Source: Bradyrhizobium zhengyangense
GTDB lineage: Bacteria; Pseudomonadota; Alphaproteobacteria; Rhizobiales; Xanthobacteraceae
Direction of reading: 5' to 3'
Assembly (NCBI RefSeq): GCF_022012435.1
Contig: NZ_JAKLUA010000004.1
Location: forward strand, 310,001-374,000
DNA: 64,000 nucleotides
Within the stretch, counting starts at the first letter, position 1. Every line of letters starts with the position of its first letter. Both the position numbers and the translations under genes were made by a program. This document shows positions 37,848-47,437 of the stretch, in pieces. A model generated the notes under the pieces. It was not told the origin of the DNA, made no database searches, and worked only from the letters and a program-made list of their open reading frames with translations.

Positions 37848-40800
37848 TTACGGATTCTGTGGCGTCAGGATCAGCGGCGGCTTCGGCCGGGGCTTTGCGG
37901 GCGGCGGGCCCGGGGCGGGCCGCACGTCGATCGGCGGCGGCAAGGGGGCGACCTGCTGGCTCGCCAGCGGCGGGCTTGGCACGGCGGGCGCGGCAAGCGG
38001 AGGCTTCGGCGTCGGTGCGACCTTGGGCTCGACCTTCGCCTTCGGCGGCGCGCGGCGCGGATCGCGGCCGGGCATCGGCACGTCGGTCAGCGACGGCTCG
38101 GGTACGGGCTCGGGCGAGACCAGCGTCGGCAGCGCGGCGGTCGCCGGCGGCGGCTCACCGCGCTCGATGGCGTCGAGCCGGCGCGTCTCGCGGTCGATCG
38201 TGCGCACCGCGAGCCACGACGACAGCGGCGTGAGATCGACGGTGCGGCTGAGCTTGTCGGGGGGACCTGCCGCAAACAGCTGGATCTCCGGCGGCGCGCC
38301 TGAGAGGCCGGTCATGATCGGCGTCAGGCTGGCGCGGATATCGGCCTGGTCGGCGGGGATGTCGTAACCGCCGGAGACGATGGCATGGGCGTTCTTCGCT
38401 TCCAGCGGCGTTGCGCCGACGCGCAGGCGACCGTCGCGGATCGTGAACGGGATCTGCGCCGAGGCGACCGCGATAGGGGCCGCAGACAATGCGGGCTCGA
38501 CCAGCTGACGCAGCCTGGCGTCGTCGGAGACCTGGCCGCCGTCGCTGGCGCGGATGGCAATCTCGAAGGCGCGCGGATTGAGGCCGCTGATCTCGGCCGC
38601 ATCGAGCGTCACCGTGCCGTTGCCGGCGAGCGCGCCTGTCAGCGCCGAGACGCTGCGGCCCTGGCTCGTCAGCGTCATCTGGGCCGAGGCGCGGCCCTTG
38701 GGCAGCGCGAGATCGCGGTAACGCAGCGAGGCCGCATCGACATTGGTGAGATCGAGATGCGCGTTCAGCGCCAGACCGTTGGGGCCGTTGCGCGCGTCGA
38801 GGCTTGCGGTCATCTCGCCGCCGCCAAGGCCGCCCTTGAGCGTATCGAAGGCGAGCGACTGACCGTCGCTCCTGAGCGTGCCGCTGAACGGACGGATCTC
38901 GATTCCACCGGGCAGGTTGCCGCGCAACGCCTGGAATGCGATGCGGCCGCGCCAGCCGCTGACAAGGCCCGCGCTCAACGGCTCGCCGCTGCCGCGCCCG
39001 GCAGCGCCCACCGCAAGCGCGAGCGCCGGCATCAGGTCGAGCGTATCGAGCCCGACTTCGCCGTCGACGCTTTTCTCCTGGTCGAACGTCACGGCGAGAT
39101 GGCCGCGCAGGCGCGAACCGGATGCGGTGCCGTCGAGATCGTCGAAGGTCAGGCGATTGCCTGACAGCGTGAGGCGGGAGGACAGGCTTACGGTCTGAGC
39201 CGATTTGTCGGCCGGAGCGGTCCCAAACAGCGGCGCCAGATTGGCGTTGCGTACACGCAGATTCACGTTTGCTTTCGGTTCTGCCGCCGACAAGTCGACG
39301 CTGCCTTGCGCATCCGCGTCCAGGCCGCCGCCACCGAGCTTTGCGTTCAGCTGCATCGGCTTGCGCCAGGCGCCGCTGAGCCTGCCCTCGATCTGCGAGG
39401 CGCCCTCGCCTGCGGCGACCATGCGATCGAGGCCGAGCAGCGCCGTCAGGGCGGTCGCCTGCGGCGTCGAGACTTTCGTCTCCAGCGTGAAGTCGCTACT
39501 GCGCAATTTGTCGATGTCGATGCCGTTGACATCAGCGACCTGGGGCTGCGCGGCGAACGTCGCGGAGGCCTTGAGCTGCGGTGCATCGAGGTCGAGCGCG
39601 ACGCGCGCATCGCTGCGGTCGGCATGTTCGGCGTTCTTGTCGAGGCTGAGATTGAGCGTCAGGCGCGTCGCGCCCGGCAAGGCCGGGATGGCATCGAAGC
39701 GCGCGCGGACCGCAGGCGCGATCGGCTCCAGCAGCGCCGTGAGATCGCGCAGCGAATTGGCCGAGGATTTCAGTGCGAGCTTGCCGGTGGCCCTGGTGCG
39801 GTCAAAACTGCCTGATGCCTCCGTGGTCACGCCGCTGGCCTGGCCGAACCGCAATTGCTCAAGCGACAGCGCCGTCGGGCCGTAGCCCAGCCTGGCCGCG
39901 AACGGCCGCAACTCCTGCCCCGACGAGATCGCGCGGCCGATCTCGAGCGAGAGTTTCGCCTCCTCCGGCCATTCGCCTTGCGGACCTGCGAGCGCGCGGA
40001 CAAAGCTCGCGGCGGCATCGAGATCGAGACGATCCGCCTTCAGCTCCGCATCGATCCGCGAGCCCTTGTTGGCGCCCGTTTGCACGAAGGCGATCCGTCC
40101 CTCGACGGTGCCACCTTCGATATCGGCCTTCAGCCCGTCGATGGCCAGATGGTTGGCGGCGATCGTCAAATTGCCGTTGAGGCGGAGCGGCCGCGTGCTG
40201 CGCCTGATAATTTCGCTGCGGCCCTGGAGCCAGGCCATGAGCGTATCGGGATCGGAGGATTCGACGCCGAGGCGGCCGCTAAAACTGTCGGCGCCGGGCG
40301 CGGCGCCGTTGAGCGAAACCTGCGTCATGCCAGGTGCGCGCAGGTCGAGCCGCTGAAAGGTCCAGGACCGGCCATCGGTCTGAAGCTCGGTCGTGATGTT
40401 CTGGAGCGGACGGCCGCCCAGCATGATCTGGTCGGAGTTGAACTCGATCTGCGCAGGGATCGGCGCCTGCGGGATCGCGGCAAGGCCGGCGCGCAGGGCC
40501 GGCAGGATGCGCAGCGGCTCGGCATCGGCGCGGCCGGCGAGCTTGTCGGCATCGACCTGCCGCGCCGACAGCACCGCACGCAACAGCGGCGAGGCGCCGA
40601 ACCTGAGGTCGCCGACGCCGCCGACCTTCAGCGCGCTGTCTTCGGGGCCGAAGCTCGCGTCGATCTGGTCGAACTTGGCACCGGCCGGATCGGCCTTGAG
40701 TTTTGCGGCGAGCTTCCAGGGCGTCGGCCCCGCCTCGCCTGCCTTCTTCGGTGGCGGCACGGCCAGCGTCAGCGCGCCATCGAATTTCGGCAGGCGGTTG

Positions 40801-41480
40801 TCGAAGGCAAGCACGCCTTCGAGATCGGCCAGAATGGCGCGCTCGCCGGGATCGATATTGAGGTGCACGCGGGTCGCGCTGCCGTCGGGGCTGGGACCGG
40901 AGGAGACGCGGAACGGATAGCGCACGCCATTGGCGTTGAAATTGCCGTCGCCCCGCACCGAGCCTGCGAGCGAGCGGACGTCGCCGGAGAACACGATGTC
41001 GTTGAGCTCGAGCGTCGAGCGGCTGGCGGCATCGTGGAGGGCGATGCGGCCGGTGAGGTTGAGCCGCTCGATGGCGAGCGAGGCGAGATTGAAGGTGCCG
41101 GTCGCGGTGGAGGGCAGATCGACCTTGCCCTTGGCGTCGAGGCCGAGGTCCACCGCCATACCACCGACCGAGAGCTCGGTGGCGCGCCATTCGCCGCGCA
41201 TCAGCGAGCTCAGACTGAACTCGACGTCGAGCTTGTCGGCGCGCAGGCGTCCGAGATCGTTGTTGCCGCCGAAGGTGACCGAACGCAGCCGCAATTTCGG
41301 CGCCGGCAACAGCCGCGCATCGAGCTCGCCGGCCACGCGCACCGGGACGCCGATGATTCGGGTCGCCTCTGCCTCGAACTGGGGCCGGAACTGGTTCCAG
41401 TCGACGAAATATGGCCCGATCAGCGCGGCCAGCAGCGCTACGATGAAGGCAATCGCCAATCCGAGCAGCGTCGTCTGCAC
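37848..41480 (-). CDS. AsmA-family protein
   Basis: A very large (1210-residue) protein with one N-terminal membrane anchor (about 5-25) and a long periplasmic part of repeated beta-rich segments typical of AsmA-like proteins, thought to form bridge-like grooves for lipid transfer between inner and outer membranes. An AsmA_2-type domain lies near the C-terminus (about 880-1080). The final 90 residues are a Pro/Ala-rich tail. The start is GTG at 41480, supported by GGGGAG four bases upstream; the longer frame from 41534 adds 18 residues without a site. Confidence 0.88.
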   Translation of the reverse strand: MQTTLLGLAIAFIVALLAALIGPYFVDWNQFRPQFEAEATRIIGVPVRVAGELDARLLPAPKLRLRSVTFGGNNDLGRLRADKLDVEFSLSSLMRGEWRATELSVGGMAVDLGLDAKGKVDLPSTATGTFNLASLAIERLNLTGRIALHDAASRSTLELNDIVFSGDVRSLAGSVRGDGNFNANGVRYPFRVSSGPSPDGSATRVHLNIDPGERAILADLEGVLAFDNRLPKFDGALTLAVPPPKKAGEAGPTPWKLAAKLKADPAGAKFDQIDASFGPEDSALKVGGVGDLRFGASPLLRAVLSARQVDADKLAGRADAEPLRILPALRAGLAAIPQAPIPAQIEFNSDQIMLGGRPLQNITTELQTDGRSWTFQRLDLRAPGMTQVSLNGAAPGADSFSGRLGVESSDPDTLMAWLQGRSEIIRRSTRPLRLNGNLTIAANHLAIDGLKADIEGGTVEGRIAFVQTGANKGSRIDAELKADRLDLDAAASFVRALAGPQGEWPEEAKLSLEIGRAISSGQELRPFAARLGYGPTALSLEQLRFGQASGVTTEASGSFDRTRATGKLALKSSANSLRDLTALLEPIAPAVRARFDAIPALPGATRLTLNLSLDKNAEHADRSDARVALDLDAPQLKASATFAAQPQVADVNGIDIDKLRSSDFTLETKVSTPQATALTALLGLDRMVAAGEGASQIEGRLSGAWRKPMQLNAKLGGGGLDADAQGSVDLSAAEPKANVNLRVRNANLAPLFGTAPADKSAQTVSLSSRLTLSGNRLTFDDLDGTASGSRLRGHLAVTFDQEKSVDGEVGLDTLDLMPALALAVGAAGRGSGEPLSAGLVSGWRGRIAFQALRGNLPGGIEIRPFSGTLRSDGQSLAFDTLKGGLGGGEMTASLDARNGPNGLALNAHLDLTNVDAASLRYRDLALPKGRASAQMTLTSQGRSVSALTGALAGNGTVTLDAAEISGLNPRAFEIAIRASDGGQVSDDARLRQLVEPALSAAPIAVASAQIPFTIRDGRLRVGATPLEAKNAHAIVSGGYDIPADQADIRASLTPIMTGLSGAPPEIQLFAAGPPDKLSRTVDLTPLSSWLAVRTIDRETRRLDAIERGEPPPATAALPTLVSPEPVPEPSLTDVPMPGRDPRRAPPKAKVEPKVAPTPKPPLAAPAVPSPPLASQQVAPLPPPIDVRPAPGPPPAKPRPKPPLILTPQNP

Positions 41481-41637
41481 GGGTCTCCCCTCGGCCAAGC
41501 CGGCACCCGGGTCAAACCCAAGCTGACAAACCAAGCTTCAGGCGCGCCGGAACAGCCCCTTATATAGGGGGAAGTGTGGCGAAGTCACAGCGACTGTTGC
41601 GCGCGGCGGTTAATGCCCCAAGCCTTACTAACAGGCC

Positions 41638-42870
41638 TCACCAGCTCGCCGGAAGCTGCTTCAGGCCCCGCAGCACGAAGGTCGGACGCCATTCCGGGTT
41701 CTCGACGTCGTCGATGCGCAAATCCGGCAGGCGCCGCAGCAGCGTGGCGATGGCGATCTCGGCCTCGATGCGCGCCAATTGGGCCCCCAGGCAGAAATGG
41801 ATGCCGCCGCCGAACGACAGCGGCCGGACGTTCGGCCTGGTGATATCGAGCCTCTCGGGGTGATCAGGGTAAACCGCCGGGTCGTGATTGGCCGAGCCGA
41901 GCAGGCAGAGCACGGTCTCGCCCTTGGGGATTTTCTTGCCGCCGAGATCGTCAATCTCCTCCAGCGCGACGCGGCCGGTCATCTGCACCGAGGAATCGTA
42001 ACGCAGGAATTCCTCGATCGCGTTGGTGATCAGGTCCGGCCGCGCCTTCAGGAGCGCGAGCTGGTCCGGATTGCGATGCAGCGCGAGCAGGCCGTTGCCG
42101 ATCAGATTGACCGTCGTCTCGTGGCCGGCACCGAACAGCAGGATGATGTTCGCCGTCAGCTCCTCATTGGTGAGCTTGTTGCCGTCCTCCTCGGCCTGCA
42201 CCAGCTGGGTGATGAGATCGTCCCCGGGAGTCTTGCGGCGCAGCTCGAACAGCTGCTGGAAATACATCTGCGCCATCGTGGTGGCGGCGTTACCCTTCGC
42301 GATCTCCTCCGATGTCATCGGCACCGGGTCGAGCAGCCGCCCGCCGTCGCGCGAGCTCTTGTAGAAGACCTCGCGATGATCCTCAGGGATGCCGAGCATC
42401 TCGCAGATGATGGTGACAGGCAGGCGGAAGGCGAAATCCTCGATCAGGTCCATATGACCGCGGTCGATCACGGCATTGATGGTCTGGTCGACGATCTCCT
42501 GGATACGCGGCCGCATGTCCTCGACGCGGCGGGCGGTGAAGGCCTTCACGACGAGGCCGCGCAGGCGGGTGTGGTCGGGCGGATCGGCCTGCAGCATCCA
42601 GTGCCCCATGCTGCGGAACACCGGCTCCTTCATGATGTCGGGGCCATAGCGGCGCGTCGTGCGCTCCACGAAATCCTTGCCGAAACGCTTGTCACGCATC
42701 ACCAGGCTGACATCGGCATGGCGGCTGGCCACGAACTGGCCGAACGGCGTGACGTGGATCGGGTCGATCGTGCGCAGCCGGTCGTAATGCGGATAGGGAT
42801 TGCGAATGAAGTCCGGCGCCAGCGGATTGAACAGGGGATCGCTGGCGACGCTCTGAACTTGCTCGTTCAT
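41638..42870 (-). CDS. Cytochrome P450
   Basis: A 410-residue soluble bacterial P450 monooxygenase. The I-helix oxygen-binding motif AGHETT is at 248-253, the ExxR pair E287/R290 in EEFLR, and the haem-binding loop FGGGIHFCLGAQLARIE with cysteine 360. Redox partners (ferredoxin and reductase) are not encoded nearby. The start MNEQVQSV is typical of this group. It is divergent from a TetR gene with a perfect 28-base palindrome between them, so induction by a substrate-like ligand is likely. The substrate is unknown. Confidence 0.95.
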   Translation of the reverse strand: MNEQVQSVASDPLFNPLAPDFIRNPYPHYDRLRTIDPIHVTPFGQFVASRHADVSLVMRDKRFGKDFVERTTRRYGPDIMKEPVFRSMGHWMLQADPPDHTRLRGLVVKAFTARRVEDMRPRIQEIVDQTINAVIDRGHMDLIEDFAFRLPVTIICEMLGIPEDHREVFYKSSRDGGRLLDPVPMTSEEIAKGNAATTMAQMYFQQLFELRRKTPGDDLITQLVQAEEDGNKLTNEELTANIILLFGAGHETTVNLIGNGLLALHRNPDQLALLKARPDLITNAIEEFLRYDSSVQMTGRVALEEIDDLGGKKIPKGETVLCLLGSANHDPAVYPDHPERLDITRPNVRPLSFGGGIHFCLGAQLARIEAEIAIATLLRRLPDLRIDDVENPEWRPTFVLRGLKQLPASW

Positions 42871-42951
42871 GGTGACCTCACATCGGTTGCCGCATGACAC
42901 GATACGCCGGTTGCAGCCCCGGAGCCGGCGTAACCATCCCTGATGAATTAT

Positions 42952-42979
42952 CAACTCGATACATTGTTGTATCGAGTTG
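42952..42979. promoter_or_regulatory. 28-bp palindromic operator between P450 and TetR
   Basis: Arms CAACTCGATACA (42952-42963) and TGTATCGAGTTG (42968-42979) are exact complements around TTGT. It lies 22 bases before the TetR ATG and 81 bases before the P450 ATG, as expected for an autoregulated divergent operator. Confidence 0.85.
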
Positions 42980-43001
42980 CATTTTGCCCTAAACTGCTGC
43001 G

Positions 43002-43613
43002 ATGTCAAGGCTGAGGACCAGGCCGACCAGGGACGACACGCGCGAGGCGCTGTTCGAGGCGGCCGCACGCGTGTTCGAGCAGGACGGCATCGGCGGCGCC
43101 AGCATAGAGGCGATCGCGGCCGAGGCAGGCTTCACCCGCGGCGCGTTCTATTCGAACTTCAACAGCAAGGACGAGCTCATCTTCGCCATGCTCGAGGACC
43201 ATGTCGAGCAATCGATCCGGCGCAACATGGAGATCCTGGCGCAACACAAAAACCTCGACGACTTCATCGCGGCGCTGAGGACGATGGACCGCGCCCGGCA
43301 GGACCCCCTCGCCCGCTCGCCGCTGCTGCATATCGAGATGATCCTGTTCGTCGCGCGCGCCGAGAAGCGTCGCCCGGAACTTGCAAAACGCCTGCGCGCG
43401 CGGCGCAAGCTGATCGCCGATATCGTCGAGGCGACCTTGAAGGACAGCGCCAAAGGCGAGACGTTGAACCCGCCCTGGATGGCTTCGGTCGTGCTGGCGC
43501 TGGAAGATGGCTTTCGCCTGCACCGGCTGATCGATCCCGAGACCACGCCGGCCGACAGCTTTCTGCGCGCGATAAGCGATTTGCGACGCAGGACGGGATT
43601 GGCGTCGGACTAG
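43002..43613 (+). CDS. TetR-family regulator of the P450 gene
   Basis: A 203-residue regulator. The helix-turn-helix is EALFEAAARVFEQDGIGGASIEAIAAEAGFTRGAFYSNFNSKDELIFAML (near 14-64). The C-terminal part is helical, with the ligand pocket unassignable. It is divergent from the P450 gene and most likely binds the 28-base palindrome immediately upstream of its own start. Confidence 0.9.
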   Translation: MSRLRTRPTRDDTREALFEAAARVFEQDGIGGASIEAIAAEAGFTRGAFYSNFNSKDELIFAMLEDHVEQSIRRNMEILAQHKNLDDFIAALRTMDRARQDPLARSPLLHIEMILFVARAEKRRPELAKRLRARRKLIADIVEATLKDSAKGETLNPPWMASVVLALEDGFRLHRLIDPETTPADSFLRAISDLRRRTGLASD

Positions 43614-43770
43614 GGCGCGCCAGCGACGCGCGATATCGTGTGTTCTCGCAAACGAGGATGCGTCTTCGAAAGAGCCGCGCTTTGTCGCGCGGGATAGTTT
43701 TTCGAACGCATTCGTAGCGGCGGGCGCTGCCGGCGGTCGCGCGTCACACCGGCACCGAAAGGAACTTCCA

Positions 43771-44052
43771 ATGGCCTTCCTGTCAAAGACGACCATCGCA
43801 ACGGCTGCGTTCGCGATCATCTCTAGCCAGGCGTTCTCGGAAGCGTGCTGGGATTTCAAATCCGACACCGCCTACATGTATCGCGGGCCGGGGCAAATGA
43901 GCGTCCGGGAATTCGGAGGCGACCGTCGCAGCGCGATCATGAAGTACGCGGCGAAAGTACCGAAGAACACCGTGTTCTTCATGAAGGACGGCGAGCTCTA
44001 TTCTGCGGCGGGGATGTCGGAGAATTCGCTGAACGAGCTTCATATGGAATGA
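43771..44052 (+). CDS. Small exported hypothetical protein
   Basis: A 93-residue protein with a signal peptide (about 1-22, ending SQAFS) and a short mature part. AAGGAA lies six bases before the ATG. No family was recognised. A convergent or downstream partner is not obvious. Confidence 0.65.
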   Translation: MAFLSKTTIATAAFAIISSQAFSEACWDFKSDTAYMYRGPGQMSVREFGGDRRSAIMKYAAKVPKNTVFFMKDGELYSAAGMSENSLNELHME

Positions 44053-44160
44053 CGGACGCAGCAAGGCGGCCACGACATCGGGAATCGGGTGGGCCGGCGG
44101 CCATGACATCGTCATAACTTCTCATGGTGGGCGCCAAAGCGCACAACAGGAGAAGTGACC

Positions 44161-44610
44161 GTGTCGATTGAAGACGACAACAAGGCCATCGTTGGCCAGT
44201 GGTTCACGAAGTTCTGGGGCAAGACCTGCGACCTCGGAATTGTCGATGAACTGGCAGCGCCAGATATGCTGCTGCAATACTCGCTGCACGAGCCGCGGCG
44301 TGGGCGCGACGACATCAAGGCGTTCATGACGGACTTTCGGAAAGCGTTCCCCGATCTCAATTTCTGGGGCGCTGCCGATCTCATCGCCGAAGGCGACTAT
44401 GTCGTCGGCCGATGGGAAGGCGGAGGCACGCATACCGGGCCGGCGTTCGGCGACTTCCTGGCAGGATCGCTGCCGGCCAACACCGGCCGCAAGATGAAGT
44501 TCACCGGCACGACCGTGTTGAAACTCAAGGACGGAAAGATCCTCGAGGAAATCGGTCTTGACGACGGGGTTACGGCCTTGCAGCAGCTCGGCCTCATCCG
44601 CGCCGCGTGA
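44161..44610 (+). CDS. SnoaL-like ester cyclase family protein
   Basis: A 149-residue small protein of the NTF2-like/SnoaL fold. It has EDDNKAIVGQWFTKFWG, the middle segment HEPRRGRDDIKAFMTDFRKAFPDL, and FTGTTVLKLKDGKILEEIGLDD, typical of polyketide-cyclase-like proteins of uncertain substrate. The start is GTG at 44161 with AGGAG 8 bases upstream; 44155 GTG is too close to that site. Confidence 0.8.
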   Translation: MSIEDDNKAIVGQWFTKFWGKTCDLGIVDELAAPDMLLQYSLHEPRRGRDDIKAFMTDFRKAFPDLNFWGAADLIAEGDYVVGRWEGGGTHTGPAFGDFLAGSLPANTGRKMKFTGTTVLKLKDGKILEEIGLDDGVTALQQLGLIRAA

Positions 44611-44694
44611 AGCGCAAATTGCCCTGTGCCGGGCGGAGACCTCAACAAACACACCGGCGACCTCGAGGTCGCCGGTGTCATATTGGAACGCGCG

Positions 44695-47280
44695 CTACGC
44701 CGACCGCTTCACCGCAACCACATCCGCAGGCTTGACATCCAGCCGGCCCAGCATCGCCCGTGCCTGCTCGGCACAGTGCTCGATCAGCCAGCGCTCGAAG
44801 GCAACAGGCGCGAGCGCAGGGGCGTAGAAGAAGCCTTGCACGACGTCGCAGCCGAGCTCGGCCAGCATCTTGCGCTGGCCTTCGGTCTCGACGCCTTCGG
44901 CGACGACGGTCATGCCGAGGCCCTGGCCGACGCGCACCACGGCGGTGGCGATCGCCAGTGCGCCCGCGTCACGCTCGATGTCGCGCATGAAACTGCGATC
45001 GATCTTGATCTCGCGGATCGGCAGATGGGCGAGCCGGCTGAGGCTCGAATAGCCGGTGCCGAAATCATCCACGGACAGGCCGATGCCGAGCGCGCGAATC
45101 GCGTGCATCGTCTCCAGCGCGGCGGCGCCGTCCTGCATGAAGGTCCCTTCGGTGATCTCCAGCATCAACGCATCCGGCGGCAGATCGTATTCGGCAAGGA
45201 CGTCCTCGAGCCGTGCGGCCAGCGCGACGTGGCGGAAATTGATCGGCGACAAATTCACCGAGACGCTGGGAATGTTGAGCCCGGCGCGACGCCAGGCCGC
45301 CATCTGCCGGCAGGCCTCGCGCACCGACCACAGGCCGATCTGCTCGATCAGGCCGCATTCTTCGGCGAGCGGGATGAATTTGGCCGGCGAGACATCGCCG
45401 AGCACGGCGTCGTGCCAGCGCGCCAGCGCTTCGACACCGTGGATGGCGCCGTCGCAGCTGCGAATCTGCGGCTGGTAGCTGAGGCTGAGCGCGCCCTCGG
45501 CAATGGCGCGGCGGAGCGCCGCGATCATCGCCAGCCGCTGTTCGGTCAGGCCGTTCATTTCGGCGTTGAACATGCGATGAGTCGAACGGCCCGCCTGCTT
45601 GGCCATATACATGGCGGCATCGGCCTGCTGCATCAGCGTGTCGATATCGGTGGCGTGGTCGGGATAGAGGCTGATGCCGATGCTGGCCGACATCGGCATC
45701 AGCTTCGATCCGAGCCGCAACGGCGCGGTCAGCGCTTCCGTGATGCGAGCAGCGATCTGCTCGGCACCCTCGGCATTGCGATGCGGCAGCAGGATGACGA
45801 ACTCGTCGCCGCCGAGCCGGCCCAGCATGTCTTCAGGCCCGATCTGCTCGCGCAGGCGCTGCGCGAGCTGGATCAGAAGCTCGTCGCCGGCGGCATGGCC
45901 GAGCGTGTCGTTGACGTCCTTGAAGTGATCGACGTCGAGGAAGGCCAGCGCGACATGGCTGCCGGTCGGACAGGCGTTGATCGCGGTCGTGATCAGGTGT
46001 CGCAATTGCGCGCGGTTGGGCAGGCCGGTGAGAATATCGTGATAGGCAAGCCGCGCGATCTCGGCGCGCGCTTCCTTGCGTTCGATGGCGAAGGCGCCGA
46101 GGTCGACGCAGGCATCGACAATGCGCCGGTGCCAATTGCTCGGCGCGCGAGGCTCGCGATAGTAGAATGCGAAGGTGGCAATAACCCGGCCGTCCTTGGC
46201 CTTGACCGGGGTCGACCAGCACGCACGCAAGCCGGTCGCCAGCGGCATGGTCTTGTAAGGTTGCCAGCGCGGATCGGTGTCGAGATCTTCAGCCAACACC
46301 GGTTCGCCATAGAAGGCGGCGGTGCCGCAGGAGCCGACATTGGGGCCGATCGCGATGCCGTCCAGCGCGCGGGAATAGTCCGCGGGCAAGCTCGGACCGC
46401 CGAGCGGATGAATCAGGCCTGCGGCATCGACATGCAGCAGCGAGCAGACGACGTCGGGCGCGATCTCCTCGACGCGGCGGCAGAGCCGGTCGGCAATCTC
46501 GGTGATCGGCACCTCGTCGGCGAGCGCGCTCATGATGAGCTGCTGCAGCGAGCGCAACTGCCGGCTCTCGGTGATGTCTTCGACCAGTGCGAAGATGTGC
46601 TTGGCGCGGCCTTTGTTGTCGCGGAAGGCGTCGATCCGGGCGGAAATCCAGATCTCCTCGCCATCCTTGTTATAGACCAGTGTCTCGACCTCGCCGCGCC
46701 GGCCGCCGTCGAGGAGCCGCTTGACGAGCTTGGCAATGGCGGTGCGGTTGGTGTGGCATCCGGCGATCAGCTCACCTGCGCGGCGGCCCTCGGCCTCCTC
46801 GCTGGTGTAGCCGAACAGCGTCGTGAAAGAGGAATTGACGTAGAGGATGTTCTGCTCGACGTCGGTGACGATCACCGCGCGATTGGTCTGGTCCGAGACT
46901 GCGTTGAGCAGCCCGATCCTGACGCGACGCTCGGCGTCGGCGGTGACGTCGCGCGCGAACACGATGTAATGGGTGGCGCCGTTTATGGTCGTTGAGGACA
47001 ACGCGATCGTGGCCTTGATCCGGCTGCCGTCGCGCCGCACCAGGCTGATCTCGTCGCGAAAGTCCACGACCGGATCGGCGTGAAGACATTTGAGGGTGAG
47101 AATGGCGGCATCGCCGCCGAGCACCTCGGCACGAGCGAGCTTCCAGATCCGCTCAGCGCCGGCGTTGAAATAGGTGATGCGATGCGCATCGTCGACGATG
47201 ACGATGCCGTCGTCGGCGCATTCGAGCACGGCGCGCAGCACGTCGGGCATTTCGGTCACGGAGCAGTCGGAGGCAGACAT
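44695..47280 (-). CDS. PAS-PAS-GAF-GGDEF-EAL cyclic-di-GMP protein
   Basis: An 861-residue soluble protein. Two PAS domains (about 10-115 and 122-245) and a GAF domain (about 255-400) precede a GGDEF diguanylate cyclase domain (about 410-575, GGDEF intact at 490-494) and an EAL phosphodiesterase domain (about 590-835). The EAL motif (GVEALARWHD), EITEGTF, DDFGTGYSSL, KIDRSF and AEGVET are all conserved, so both activities are possible. The order resembles E. coli DosP. The signal is unknown. ATG at 47298 is an alternative start. Confidence 0.92.
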   Translation of the reverse strand: MSASDCSVTEMPDVLRAVLECADDGIVIVDDAHRITYFNAGAERIWKLARAEVLGGDAAILTLKCLHADPVVDFRDEISLVRRDGSRIKATIALSSTTINGATHYIVFARDVTADAERRVRIGLLNAVSDQTNRAVIVTDVEQNILYVNSSFTTLFGYTSEEAEGRRAGELIAGCHTNRTAIAKLVKRLLDGGRRGEVETLVYNKDGEEIWISARIDAFRDNKGRAKHIFALVEDITESRQLRSLQQLIMSALADEVPITEIADRLCRRVEEIAPDVVCSLLHVDAAGLIHPLGGPSLPADYSRALDGIAIGPNVGSCGTAAFYGEPVLAEDLDTDPRWQPYKTMPLATGLRACWSTPVKAKDGRVIATFAFYYREPRAPSNWHRRIVDACVDLGAFAIERKEARAEIARLAYHDILTGLPNRAQLRHLITTAINACPTGSHVALAFLDVDHFKDVNDTLGHAAGDELLIQLAQRLREQIGPEDMLGRLGGDEFVILLPHRNAEGAEQIAARITEALTAPLRLGSKLMPMSASIGISLYPDHATDIDTLMQQADAAMYMAKQAGRSTHRMFNAEMNGLTEQRLAMIAALRRAIAEGALSLSYQPQIRSCDGAIHGVEALARWHDAVLGDVSPAKFIPLAEECGLIEQIGLWSVREACRQMAAWRRAGLNIPSVSVNLSPINFRHVALAARLEDVLAEYDLPPDALMLEITEGTFMQDGAAALETMHAIRALGIGLSVDDFGTGYSSLSRLAHLPIREIKIDRSFMRDIERDAGALAIATAVVRVGQGLGMTVVAEGVETEGQRKMLAELGCDVVQGFFYAPALAPVAFERWLIEHCAEQARAMLGRLDVKPADVVAVKRSA

Positions 47281-47437
47281 CGTTGAACCCGGCAGCATCA
47301 GCAAGATACGGCAATCGGCTCCAGGTTAACGCGTCGATGGTGTCCAAGACCTTTTTGCAACCGACCCGCGTTCGGCCAAGCCGCGACATGCTTAACAGTC
47401 CGCGAAAGATGCAGAGGTAATCCAGTGCGAGTGGAAC

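Noticed and set aside
39855..41567. A 570-codon plus-strand frame opposite the AsmA gene
   Set aside because: The AsmA frame has a membrane anchor, a ribosome binding site and family features; the opposite frame has none.
44626..46995. A 789-codon open frame on the plus strand
   Set aside because: It runs antisense to the PAS-PAS-GAF-GGDEF-EAL gene, whose domains are all intact. Its protein is rich in Arg, His, Asp and Gly as expected from a shadow frame in high-GC DNA.
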